Below are positions 37,545-47,400 of a DNA stretch of 51,187 nucleotides, one piece after another. The notes under the pieces were generated by a model. That model had not been told where the DNA came from and searched no databases. It worked only from the letters and a program-made list of their open reading frames with translations. Every line of letters starts with the position of its first letter. Within the stretch, counting starts at the first letter, position 1. Source of the DNA: Lachnospiraceae bacterium (GTDB lineage: Bacteria > Bacillota > Clostridia > Lachnospirales > Lachnospiraceae); contig SVFN01000029.1 of the NCBI GenBank assembly GCA_015056815.1, positions 1 to 51,187 of the forward strand. The letters run 5' to 3'. The translations under genes were made by a program, and so were the position numbers.

Positions 37545-38254
37545 GAATCAATCCTCCTACAGCTGTATTCCAGATAGGCTTTCAGGAATCCATCGTATTC
37601 CCTTCTTGATATAGGGATATTGTCTCCTCCCGTGAGTGTTACTGACGTGCGGTCATATCTCTCCACATATTTCATATTTACAAGATAAGACCTATGTATA
37701 CGGTAGAAATCCTTCCCGACAAGATTTTCAAGCACTGATAACTGTCCGTAATACTCTATGCTTTCATTCTTCATGTGAAGGATCGTCTTTCGGTCATATA
37801 CCTCCGCATATAAAAGCAGGGACAGATTCACCCTGATATGCGATGTTCCGGACTGGATTTCAATATATTTATCATGCTTACCGGATTCTGCCCCCGATCT
37901 CTTCAAGTCCTTTACCGCATTTTCAAGCACTTCCTTAAGTTTCTCATCAGCCACCGGCTTCACAAGGAAGTGGAACGCATGAAGATCAAATGAATTGAAC
38001 ACCTGGTCTTCTTCACCCGTAATAAAGATCAGGATCTTTCTCCAATCCCTGTCCCGTAATGTCTTCGCCACATCCATGCCACTCATTCCGGGCATTTTGA
38101 TATCAAGCAGCAGAATATCCGGTAATATATCCGCACCAAGTAATTCCTCCCCGGATGCATATGTTAGGATCTCTGCACCGGGGAAGATTTTCCCAGCTTT
38201 CTCAGCAAGGATGGCGCATATTTTCTTTTCATCATCACAAATTGCTATTTTCAT
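37541..38254 (-). CDS. LytTR-family response regulator
   Basis: 237 residues. The receiver domain has the acidic pair DDEKK and the phosphorylated Asp in ILLLDIKMPGMSG at about residue 56. The C-terminal LytTR DNA-binding domain has EVYDRKTILHM, FYRIHRSYLVNMKYVER and ISRREYDGF. GGAGG precedes the ATG at 38254. First gene of a two-gene unit with the kinase. A box pair with 21-bp spacing directly upstream suggests self-activation. Confidence 0.93.
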   Translation of the reverse strand: MKIAICDDEKKICAILAEKAGKIFPGAEILTYASGEELLGADILPDILLLDIKMPGMSGMDVAKTLRDRDWRKILIFITGEEDQVFNSFDLHAFHFLVKPVADEKLKEVLENAVKDLKRSGAESGKHDKYIEIQSGTSHIRVNLSLLLYAEVYDRKTILHMKNESIEYYGQLSVLENLVGKDFYRIHRSYLVNMKYVERYDRTSVTLTGGDNIPISRREYDGFLKAYLEYSCRRIDS

Positions 38255-38320
38255 GGTATTCCTCCAAAGGGCATACTATATAGATATTATCGGATATTAT
38301 GATCCGTTTGATTTTACCAA

Positions 38321-38354
38321 TGTAGTAAACGGTCGATTTTTTGTAGTGAATGGT
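38321..38354 (-). promoter_or_regulatory. LytTR-type direct repeat pair before the response regulator gene
   Basis: TGTAGTAAACGGT at 38321-38333 and TGTAGTGAATGGT at 38342-38354, with 11 of 13 bases identical and 21 bp between starts. They lie about 70 bp upstream of the start codon, between the abiE terminator and the gene. Confidence 0.72.
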
Positions 38355-38360
38355 ATATTC

Positions 38361-38393
38361 AAAACAAAAGTGGCTATCCTTTCAGACAGCCAC
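38361..38393 (-). terminator. abiE operon terminator
   Basis: GTGGCT at 38370-38375 and AGCCAC at 38388-38393 with an extra inner TC/GA pair, followed on the minus strand by TTTTGTTTTG. It lies about 40 bp past the abiEii stop codon and insulates it from the two-component genes. Confidence 0.7.
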
Positions 38394-38433
38394 AATAAAT
38401 ACGACAATATAGTTTTGGATATATGTATTGATC

Positions 38434-39486
38434 TCAGATTTCGACATTTTTTAGTAGTCTCGATGCCTCAATCAGGTATCCGTATGAAACCGGATCAACA
38501 ATTCTCATATATGAAAACCATTTTGGTTTGAAGATTTCCGGCTTTTGAGCAACGTATTCCCCACCATCCTTAATGCCAAGTATACTATCATTACCAGTCA
38601 GCACACTTGCCGCGAGATACATCACCCTGCTCGCATATGCTCCGGCTATTTCTCCGTTAAACATCTGGCTTATAATATGATTTCTGATCCTTCCAATCCC
38701 GTCGATATAGTATTTGAAATCATCCGGATTGCTGCCGCCCCTCGTAGCAATACAGAGGCATCCTCTGATCGTATCCTTAAGTACATCTTCCACCGAGCAG
38801 GTAAGACCTCTGTACGACATCTCCGAGCGGACGACCTTGTTGTAAGAGTCTCTTACGATCTCAATATCCTTCATGATGTCAAAAAGAGTTGCACAGTCAA
38901 AAAGCTGCTTGATGATTTCCAGTTCCTTATCCTGACCAAACTCGATTCCTGTGGTACGTGGTGCAAATGCCGTAAGCTTATCTCCAAGGATGCTTTCCAC
39001 ATCCGGCATCTCTACGATCAGATCCTCGCCTTCCGTCAAAAGCAGACTGTTTCTAATCGGCTTAAAGACTGTATTGGGGTATTGACGTTCCTCAAAGAGG
39101 ACATCAAGGATAACAACAACTTCCTTTCCACTACTCGGTGATAGATACTTAAATCGAAAATGTCTCTTTTCTATATTATTCTTACCTTTACGTACATCTT
39201 CATCCTTATCATAGAATGGGAAAACTTTCTTTGCTTTTTCAATATATGAGTCTATATCTGTGCCGGGTTCAACTACTATATCAATGTCGGTACTGAATCG
39301 TCTGGGTATATCCAGAAGAAGCATCAGAGAAGTACCTCCCTTGAAAACAAAAGGCATGTCAACGCTTTTTATAGCTTCAAGGAGACCAAATGCAAACAGC
39401 GTTCTCTCAATCATCAGTGGATCATCCCCCGTCCTGCCCCTTAATTCACTGATATATTCCTGCGTAAATATTTTCTTAGATAGCAT
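38434..39486 (-). CDS. abiEii: AbiEii-family nucleotidyltransferase toxin
   Basis: Toxin of a type IV toxin-antitoxin / abortive infection system; family members are nucleotidyltransferases. The fold's signature is FKGGTSLMLLLDIPRRFSTD followed by IDIVVEPG, which supplies the acidic metal-binding pair near residues 45-70. At 350 residues it is intact. It overlaps the end of abiEi by 11 bp, so the two are translated together, antitoxin first. Confidence 0.88.
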   Translation of the reverse strand: MLSKKIFTQEYISELRGRTGDDPLMIERTLFAFGLLEAIKSVDMPFVFKGGTSLMLLLDIPRRFSTDIDIVVEPGTDIDSYIEKAKKVFPFYDKDEDVRKGKNNIEKRHFRFKYLSPSSGKEVVVILDVLFEERQYPNTVFKPIRNSLLLTEGEDLIVEMPDVESILGDKLTAFAPRTTGIEFGQDKELEIIKQLFDCATLFDIMKDIEIVRDSYNKVVRSEMSYRGLTCSVEDVLKDTIRGCLCIATRGGSNPDDFKYYIDGIGRIRNHIISQMFNGEIAGAYASRVMYLAASVLTGNDSILGIKDGGEYVAQKPEIFKPKWFSYMRIVDPVSYGYLIEASRLLKNVEI

Positions 39487-40204
39487 CTTTTATTTCATCC
39501 CTCATGTATTCTTCTATTATTTTTGCTTTTCCTCTTCGCCCGGCATAGCGGTTCATCTTCTTAACATCCACCCTGTAGTTTTCCCTGATATTTCTGATTA
39601 TCTCAGGAAGCTCTGACGGACTATACGTTGCTTCTATGCTCTTATCCGCAATAATATCAACCAGCAGCTTCTCTATCATGATCTCGTGCGGCTGTGAAGA
39701 TGATAGCGGTGCCTGACTGATCAGTTCAAGTACCACAACACATCCCCGTGTCCAGTATCTTGAAAACTCCGCCCTATTCGGCTTATACAAAACCATACCG
39801 CCAAGCTCCTGTTTAAGGAGGTCGAAAATAAAGGTGCTCAAATCCTTTTCAACCTGAACATAAATAGTATTCTGCGCGATCTGATGATTTAAGAACTCAT
39901 TAAGCACTACGCTTTCAAACATCACGAATGACAATTCCGGATATTTTTCCTTCAAAAACTTTTCAATCCTTAATACATCTTCAGTATATATGGGACGATA
40001 TTCCGGTAAAAAATGCCGCTCTGAGGTTGTATATTCGTCGTATCCCACCCTGAACAATCGTTTAGCAAGCTGCATATTATAAAGCATCCATCTGAATGTG
40101 GAATCATTCAGTTCCTTGTTTTCTTTACGAAAGATTTCAATCAGATCATTTCTGGTATATGTCCTGTCTCCCTTTAAATTGTCTATAACACAATCTATCT
40201 TCAT
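39476..40204 (-). CDS. abiEi: AbiEi-family antitoxin (transcriptional repressor)
   Basis: 242 residues from the ATG at 40204 (MKIDCVIDNLKGDRTYTRN), after AAAGGGG. The N-terminal winged-helix region covers TRNDLIEIFRKENKEL ... FRVGYDEYTTS. The C-terminal domain, which in the family neutralises the toxin, includes FVMFESVVLNEFL and SSSQPHEIMIEKLLVDII. The open frame extends upstream through the promoter, but those codons fall on the operator repeats and are not expected to be translated. It probably represses its own promoter through the 19-bp repeats. Confidence 0.85.
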   Translation of the reverse strand: MKIDCVIDNLKGDRTYTRNDLIEIFRKENKELNDSTFRWMLYNMQLAKRLFRVGYDEYTTSERHFLPEYRPIYTEDVLRIEKFLKEKYPELSFVMFESVVLNEFLNHQIAQNTIYVQVEKDLSTFIFDLLKQELGGMVLYKPNRAEFSRYWTRGCVVVLELISQAPLSSSQPHEIMIEKLLVDIIADKSIEATYSPSELPEIIRNIRENYRVDVKKMNRYAGRRGKAKIIEEYMRDEIKDAI

Positions 40205-40222
40205 TAATGTAATATCCCCTTT

Positions 40223-40308
40223 AAGCGTTTTGTCATTTTTTCGAATAATTGACTTTATGCTTATAATAATATTCATAGAGACATCCGTCAAGCGTTTTGT
40301 CATTTTTT
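40223..40308. repeat. 19-bp direct repeat flanking the abiE promoter
   Basis: AAGCGTTTTGTCATTTTTT occurs exactly at 40223-40241 and 40290-40308 (67 bp apart). One copy touches the -35 element and the other lies between the start point and the abiEi ATG. Likely operators for autoregulation. Confidence 0.7.
40263..40291 (-). promoter_or_regulatory. abiE promoter
   Basis: On the minus strand TTGACG (plus 40286-40291), 17 bp, TATTAT (plus 40263-40268), about 60 bp before the abiEi start codon. The -35 element overlaps the outer 19-bp repeat by two bases. Confidence 0.7.
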
Positions 40309-40439
40309 TGTTTTTTTGACATTGTGCTACAGGGATTTTTTGAGAAAAGCATCTGCATTTTATTCATTTTTGCATAGGTTATTACAACTCCCTGCTCATC
40401 TGATAATCGAAATGAATCCAATCAAGCCTATAATTCAAG

Positions 40440-40464
40440 AAATCCTGCTATAAAAGCAGGATTT
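40440..40464. terminator. Possible terminator in the 1.1-kb gap
   Basis: Perfect 9-bp stem AAATCCTGC / GCAGGATTT with a 7-nt loop. T-runs are weak on both sides, so the direction is uncertain. Confidence 0.35.
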
Positions 40465-40493
40465 ACAGATAATTTTGAGGCGGTTCTGAACAA

Positions 40494-40684
40494 AAGGTAT
40501 AAATTCGGTATAAAACTATGGAAAGAATCTTTGAAACACCCAATTTACAGGCATTTTACAGCATCATCATCTCTGTCTCGGATAATGCCCCAGCAGACGA
40601 ACAGTACTCTTGTCATACTCTTCATCCATCCTTCCAATAGTTTCACATCGGGGTGATTTTTAAGGTATAAACGCGGTATAAAAC
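40494..40684. repeat. 23-bp imperfect direct repeat in non-coding DNA
   Basis: Two 23-bp copies at 40494-40516 and 40662-40684 differ only at two adjacent bases (21 of 23 identical). Each has two inner GGTATAAA words. The 1.1-kb stretch 40310-41408 contains no gene I can support; these repeats, the palindrome AAAGGTAAAA/TTTTACCTTT around 40914-40934 and the GC-rich block after it are its main features. Confidence 0.5.
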
Positions 40685-41104
40685 AGTTCGCATATATCCT
40701 TGAAATCCAGTATTCATAAGGGTTTGAGGCACTATCTGTGTATCCTGCCGTGGCAGACAAATAATATATTGATCCTTTTCATAAAACCTCGCTAAATCCC
40801 TTGTTTTTCTAGTGTTTATAATACTTTTCACATATTTCATTTACCTATCAACTAAGTCCTATTTTATCATAAATTGTTATAATTTGTTGTCCAAAAGAGG
40901 TAAAATTGTAGGTAAAGGTAAAATTTTTACCTTTTATATGCTGACTCGCAACAATGCTGCGAAATCACGACTTGGATACCGCCGCCCTTCTGCGATATAA
41001 AAACTCTCTGCGCGCAATACCGCTGCGCGCAAAAATGACAGTATTTACGCATGTTGCAGCACCTCTGCGTTTTTGCAGCAAATTTGCGGTTGTTTACAGA
41101 AATC

Positions 41105-41262
41105 CATTAACAGGATACGCCTAAAAGTTGCAGTGCACTTTCAGGCGCAGACCGTCTGCCTATGGCATTCGGGCAAGGTCGCTGCGTGCCAGTGGCACGC
41201 GCTTAGCGAGGACCGAGCCGGGAGGCGAGACCTCCGCCCTAAGACCCAGCTGGTAATTTTTT
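41105..41262. other. GC-rich structured block, possible old oriT region
   Basis: Sharp change to GC-rich sequence with nested stems: CGTGCC-AGT-GGCACG near 41184-41198 and GGAGG-CGAGA-CCTCC near 41219-41235, plus short direct repeats just upstream (TTGCAGCA twice near 41053 and 41075; TGCGCGCA twice near 41010 and 41026). From memory such sequence lies near mobilisation genes of Firmicute conjugative elements, but no relaxase is present, so this is an inference. Confidence 0.35.
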
Positions 41263-41409
41263 GATACAGGAAATGAAATACAGTAGATTTTCAGATATGG
41301 ATTCTGGTGTCACTGCTGACACCACATGCTTCTCGGTGACACCACTACTGACACCACCATTTTCCTGATTCGCGGTGTCACCATTGACTCCACTTAATTC
41401 TTCCGACAT
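41239..41409 (-). CDS. Doubtful small ORF in the junction zone
   Basis: 56 residues from the ATG at 41409 (MSEELSGVNGDTANQENGG), Gly/Val/Ser-rich, ending NLLYFISCIKKLPAGS. Its first codons are formed by the iterated GGTGTCAC motifs, and its ATG directly follows the T-run of the big gene's terminator. No ribosome binding site fits. It may be a remnant of a mobilisation-region gene or not a gene. Confidence 0.3.
   Translation of the reverse strand: MSEELSGVNGDTANQENGGVSSGVTEKHVVSAVTPESISENLLYFISCIKKLPAGS
41309..41388. repeat. Iterated GGTGTCAC / GTGACACC motifs
   Basis: In 80 bp: GGTGTCAC at 41309, TGACACC near 41322, GGTGACACC near 41335, TGACACC near 41349, and GGTGTCACC near 41374. They alternate in orientation, like the binding sites of a dimeric protein. 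They sit between the GC-rich block and the terminator of the big surface-protein gene. Confidence 0.55.
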
Positions 41410-41456
41410 AAAAAATGCTGAATCAAGCGGGAGAAAAACTCCACTCGATTCAGCAT
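41409..41456 (-). terminator. Terminator of the 2,323-residue surface protein gene
   Basis: ATGCTGAATC at 41415-41424 pairs with GATTCAGCAT at 41447-41456. An inner GGAG/CTCC stem extends it, and on the minus strand a T-run follows. It lies about 25 bp past the stop codon. Confidence 0.85.
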
Positions 41457-41480
41457 CTTTCCTCACTATCGAATTCGATC

Positions 41481-44400
41481 TTATTTAAACTTCTTAAGTT
41501 TCCCCCTAAAACCGGCCTTCTTCATAGCAGACTTATACTTGGTAAAGAGGCTCTTTTTCACCTTTATGGTTACCTTCTTGTTCTTAAGACTCTTCACAAG
41601 AGCTTTCAGGTTTTTCGCAGACAATACCTTATCCGAACGAATATTGATCGTCTTCAACTTTCCGCTGTTCTTCACCACATTCTTGCCTATGGTTTTGGTG
41701 TTTTTGCCAAAGGTAATGGAGGCCATATTCTTACAGTTTGAGAAAGCTCCTGCCTTAACGGTTTTCACAGTATCAGGCAGGGTCACCGTCTTCAGCTTCG
41801 TACCCTTGAATGCATTCTTACCGATAATCTCAATATTCGCTTTCGACAGATCAACCGACTTCAGATTCACGCAGCCGGAGAATGCGTTATCGCCGATTTC
41901 TTTGATATTATTACCGACCTTGACAGTCTCTACTGATTTATCATCCTTAAAGGCATTAACGTCAATCTTCACTACTTCGTAGGTTACATTGCCCTTTGTT
42001 ACGGTATCCGGTATAGTGATATTTTTATCTGCCTCGTTGCATGGTTTAACAAAGGCTGTAGCCGGTGTTTCTCCCTTATCGGAAATCACAACATATTCAG
42101 CTGCATCTTCACCGCTTTGTGTGATCGTTGTTCCCTTATCCGCCGGCACTTCGTTCTGAGTGACCTTACCGGGATCATTGCCATCGGTATTTTTATTTCC
42201 GGGATCGTCAACTCCCGGGTTATCAGTCGTAGGATCCGTCGTGGGTTCTGTTTTGGGCAGCATCGGAATGATCCAGCTTCCGTCTTCAATCTCAGTCTTT
42301 CCTTCTTTATCTGAAAAATGCTTTCCACATACTGAGCAGGTCCAATAAGCACTATTCCCCGGATTTGTTTGGGTTGCTGTGACAGCTTCTGTTTCTTCCA
42401 GCTTATGTTGCAGGATCACCTGCACCTCAATACCTGATACGTCCTTGTAATTATCTGTATCTTCGGGCGTATATTTCACCTTAACCGTATTGGCTCCAAG
42501 CTGAAGTGCTGCGTTTCCATCTTCCAAAGAGAAATGCTCCGGCAGGCTGATATCCGCCAATGTTGCATTACAAAGAAGGATTTGCGGCTGCGGAGCGTTG
42601 TACTCCGGCGCAGCCTTGTTCACCTTCAAAGAAACAGATGCCTGTCCCATGGTGGTATCGGAATTGTAAACAGCGGTCAGCACAGTATCTCCGGCACCGG
42701 TTATGGTCACCGTTCCTGCATCCGATATTACGGCGACATCTGTATCAGAAGAAGTATAGGTCCACTCTCCTCCGGCTCCTTCATTTTCCACTGTGGCGCC
42801 TATTGTAAATTCATCATCACCATATGTTTTGATAAGGGCATCTTCACTCCCCAGTGTCACTACTGCATCATTCTTTGTAGAAATGATAATCGTAAAATCG
42901 TAATCCTTGTAGTTTACTGCATCCCGAACAGGTATGATGATACTTACTGTTGTCAGCTCACTTAATGCAGCCGTGCTATATGTCAGCGAATTACCGCTGA
43001 CGGTAGCTGAGCTGATCAATCCTGCCGAATTACCGCTGATGGTAATATTATTATCGTAAGTCGCTCCTTCCGGTACAGCAGGAAGCTTAAGCATGTTCGT
43101 TACCGCTTCACCGATATAGACGTACTCCGGCAGCGTTTTGACTCCCGAATACTCTCCTTTACCGATGGATACCGTCAGGGCCCCCGGCGCAGTATCATAA
43201 TAATTCGGATTGCCCTTTACCATGTACCAAACCTTATAGGTTCCGGCATTCTTTGCAGCAGGGTTGGATGTACTCCATTTCTTATCTGCGGAAGTACTGT
43301 CCCCGTCAAATTCCGGTGCCTCCGTTACATCGCTTTCCGTCACGGCATAGTACATGGTGCCGAAACCAGCTGTCACCGAGCCGGGATCTGCAAGTTCCAG
43401 CGCCTCACCGGTATAGCTTAAGCCGGTTTTCGGCGTGGGTGCGGTAACTGCCGAAGACGGAACATCCACCTTATTAACCTTCAGCTTCACCTTACAGCTC
43501 GCAGGCAGATAATTCGCACTCTCAGGTGTAAATATTACTTCATACTCCTTGGTCTCACTGTCGGAAACCACCGGTGCGATGGTCGTATCTTTCCACGCGA
43601 AGGTTCCTGTTACGACATTACCGTTCGCAGTCGCCTTACCTCCTGAGAAGGTACTGTCTGCCAGAGTCTGCCCGTAGCTTATCGCAGACGCAGCCGGCAA
43701 TTCTTCTATGCCAGGAACAGACTCCTGTATCATGAATTCCTTTGTTGCGTCAATGGTATATAACGCACCGGTCTTGCTCTTTACGATGACCTTTGCCTTA
43801 CTGTTCTCCCCGGACGCATTGGTGTTATCAGAGTAGGTCACATCGTACTGATCAGCGGGAATAAGCTTACCGGCTGCATAATATACCCTGACCTCCGGCT
43901 CTTTCGCCGTCCCGTCATAATACAGCTCATCTTCATTTATCACCTCGATGATGGGGTTCGTGACCTGCTTGGGAACTACCCTGAAGCTGATCGCCGCTTT
44001 CGCGGGCTTGTATTTGCCGTTTCCGCTGAACCCGGCCCACAGTTTGACCGTGCCCAGACCCACGGTGTACAGGGAGATGTCCTCGCTGTTGACTGCGTTG
44101 TTTCCGCTGTTGTTTGTGGTTTCACCCAGTTCGACCGCGTCCGCAGCGGAGGTATTGGAAATCTGCCATTTCCACGACGTGTCACTGACCGCCGCATCGT
44201 TTATGGCGTTGATAACAATGGGGGTTTCCGGGTCATACTCGATTTCTGCACCGTTCTCAAACTCTTCGCCCTTCGTGTCCTGCTTGCCGGTGAGCTTCAG
44301 CACGGGGTCGGTCCGCACCACGGTGAACGTGGCGGTGGCGGTCGCGCCGGCGTGCGTCTCGTCCCCGTCCAGAATCACGCAGAGCTGGTGGGGTCCTTCC

Positions 44401-47400
44401 GCGAGGTCACCAAGATCACACACATAAGTAAAGGAAGGGTTGTCATTTACCAAACGTCGTTCAGATTTATTGTCCAGGAAGACGGTTATATCTCCCCTCG
44501 CGCCCCTGCCGTCCGTGTTGCCGTATCCGTCCAAACATTCGCAGACAGTCAGGCCGATTTCTATAGGATCCCCGACCTTGTATTGCGGATCACACTGAAT
44601 GGAGAGAGCCGAGCTGTACGGAATGGTCACATAGTCCTTGCGGGCGACCGAATAACAGCAGTCCCCCGTTCGGTACTTCACATACGCGCAGGGCTTGAAG
44701 ATTTTGTAATTCATGGTGGGGTAGTATACCTTGGCTGTGCATTCTACACTGTCTAGCCAGCATATCGGCCTGGTACCCACGTTGATGGCATAACCCGCGA
44801 CCGTAAGGATATGACTGTCTGCATCGAATGCAACATCGATCTTCTTCGTGAAGTCCGGATCAGTACTGCCCTCGGATGCGGGCGTGAAATCGTACAGGTA
44901 CTTATCCCCCAGGCAGACGAAATTGTAGCCTACGAAGATGTACTGCCCCAGGTGGATGGTTTCCCCGCAGACAGTAAGGGTGTCCCCGTTCTGGCTGTAG
45001 CAGCTGACGCAATCCCCATTCGCGTCCTTCTGGCAGTTGCAATCCCAGCCGATGTCTTTGCGGGATGCGCAGGTCAGTACCCCTGGGATGTCATTCAAAT
45101 TGAACCAGTTTTCCCCTAAGCTGACAAAGTTGCCATAGCGGAAGATTTCAGTGCCTCCGGCATAGAAGATATCCTTGCCGTCGGTGATGGTCGTGTTCTG
45201 GCTGTCGATGCACACATCCCCCAAATAAACTTTCCCTTCTTTGAGTGTGAGATCCGGGCAGTCGTCCCCCACGTACCAGACATAGCCGCCGGAGACGCCG
45301 GAGGATACGGCGACGCCGTCCAGGTCAACCTTTTGGTGGATCGCCTCTCCCTCGCGGTGCAGAATGAGCTGCCCGCATACGGTGTCGAGCCGGCTGACCC
45401 CATCCAGCGAGGCGGAGCCATTGACGTTGGAGATGCGCATACCAGGGTAATCCCCGTCGCCTATTTTGAATAGGGTTAGGGTACCAGACAACGATTTGAC
45501 ACAATCCGTAATTCGTGTGCTATAGATATTATTGGCGTAAAGCTCGTCGTCGTTACGAGGAGGAGAAATATACGTTTCGCCGATTTCGTGCCTGTACCAC
45601 AGCTTCGTGTTTCCGGCACCGGTCACATTATTGCCATCGTAGTACACGGTGGTATTGGGCTCCGTCACCACACCCGGGAGGGCGTAAGACAAGGGAATAA
45701 CCATCGTCAGCTTTTCATCGTCCTCGTTCAGCTTGATGACCTTAAACTCCACCCAGTCGTCGAGCTTCCCGTCATCGCCGGTGATCGCGATACGGTGCAC
45801 ACCCGGCTCCAATACAATGGTGTTCTCGCCGGATATCAGTGTATTACTGTCCACCTTTGCCGTAAAGCTGACATTCGTTACCTTCGTGCCGTTTTTCTTA
45901 ACCACGAGCTTAGACCGGTCAATGGTAACACCGCTTTCCGACCAGGCAAGCTCATTATCCGCGTCAAGCCAGATATTCGTCCGCTCCGGCCAGTCATACT
46001 CTACCGTATAATCCGATACGATAACATTCACCTTGAAGCTGTAGTCATTATAATTTGGTGCATCCTTCGCCTCCACGGTGATCACAGCCGATGTTCCCGC
46101 GGACTTCCCGCTGTTGGTGCTAAAGCTCAGCGTATTCTCCGTGCTCTCTGCCGGAAGTGTACTGATCAGGCCGCTTGTGTCATCTTTGGTAAAATAGTAT
46201 TTTGCGCCGTTCGGGAGTGCGGGAAGCGTGATCGTATACTCGCCCGCCTTGTTCCCCGGAACGTACTTCGTGATATTCGGGATCTGTGAGGACTGATAAC
46301 AGTCCCTCTTTTCTATATCAACCGTGACGCTTTCCGGAGTTGTGTCTCTGTGAAAATCATCGCCGTCAACCATATACCATACATAGTAGGTTCCCGCGTT
46401 GGTGGCTTTGGGGATGGATGTGGTATAAAGGTTATCCGCGGGGGCGGTGGTTGCATTTTCGCCGAGGGCATAGTACATCGTGCCTCCGGTCGCCTCGCCT
46501 GTAACGGTCACCAGAGGCTTCTCCGTCCCATCGTAGGTGCGGTTGTTTGCGGTGACTGTTGCTGCAACAGCATTCGCCTTGCTGAGCGTTATCTTGACAT
46601 TGACTGTGGAATCGGCATAGTTCGTAGAGCTGATGGTCACGGGCAGGGTAACGGTATCGCCTGGAGCACCGCCGGAGAGCGTGGCTGTTACAGCGCCGCT
46701 TGTTTTATTCACATTGAAGTCGGAAACCGTAACGTTGCCGGTCTTGCTTGCAGTCCCTGCCGAATAGCTCAGCGTTCCTGCATCATCAGGCATTTTGCCC
46801 GCCACAGACTCAGAAACGGAGGTCGCTGTGTACACCAGTGTGTCTGTCACATCCGCGATGGTCTGCGCGTCTGCCTTGCTGATGTTTACTGTGGTAGTCG
46901 TGGTATTCGTCGCAAGACTGTAATTGGCATTGGCCAGCGTCACAGTGACATTGACTGTCTTGTTGTTGCCCACATTAACGTCGGTCATCGCGCCGGTAAC
47001 GGTGTAGTCGGTGCCCTTCGTCAGCACAACAGGGGTAATACCGTTCTTGAACGTAACGTCGCTGATCGTGACAGCTGTGTTGTCTTTATCATAAGCACGA
47101 TCCGTCGCCGTCGCAGTATCAATGGTCAGAGCCATAGGCGCGATTTCATACTCCACATAGGCGGTAGCAGTTTTGCCCTCAGGTCCCAGCGTGATGCTCG
47201 CCTTGTGCATGCCTGCGTCGGTTGGCGCAGTCTCAGTAGCTGTTCCGTAAATGTCGCCGCTCTTCGTCTGATACTGAATGGACGCGTCACCCTTGATGCT
47301 GTACACATCGGTGATGGTCGCATCGGCGCTTCCCGTGCCGTCATAGGTGGTCAGCGTAGGCGCAGCGATGGTCAGTGTGGCAACGTGGTCGGTGCCGCCT

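Noticed and set aside
40545-40840. Two short overlapping minus-strand ORFs in the gap before the GC-rich block
   Set aside because: No ribosome binding site or recognisable sequence, and they are crossed by one copy of the 23-bp direct repeat.
16823-40934. Left and right attachment sites of one island (GTAAAATTG near 16840 and near 40899)
   Set aside because: The shared word is only 9 AT-rich bases inside different repeat patterns, and no integrase gene is present. This is too weak to call.
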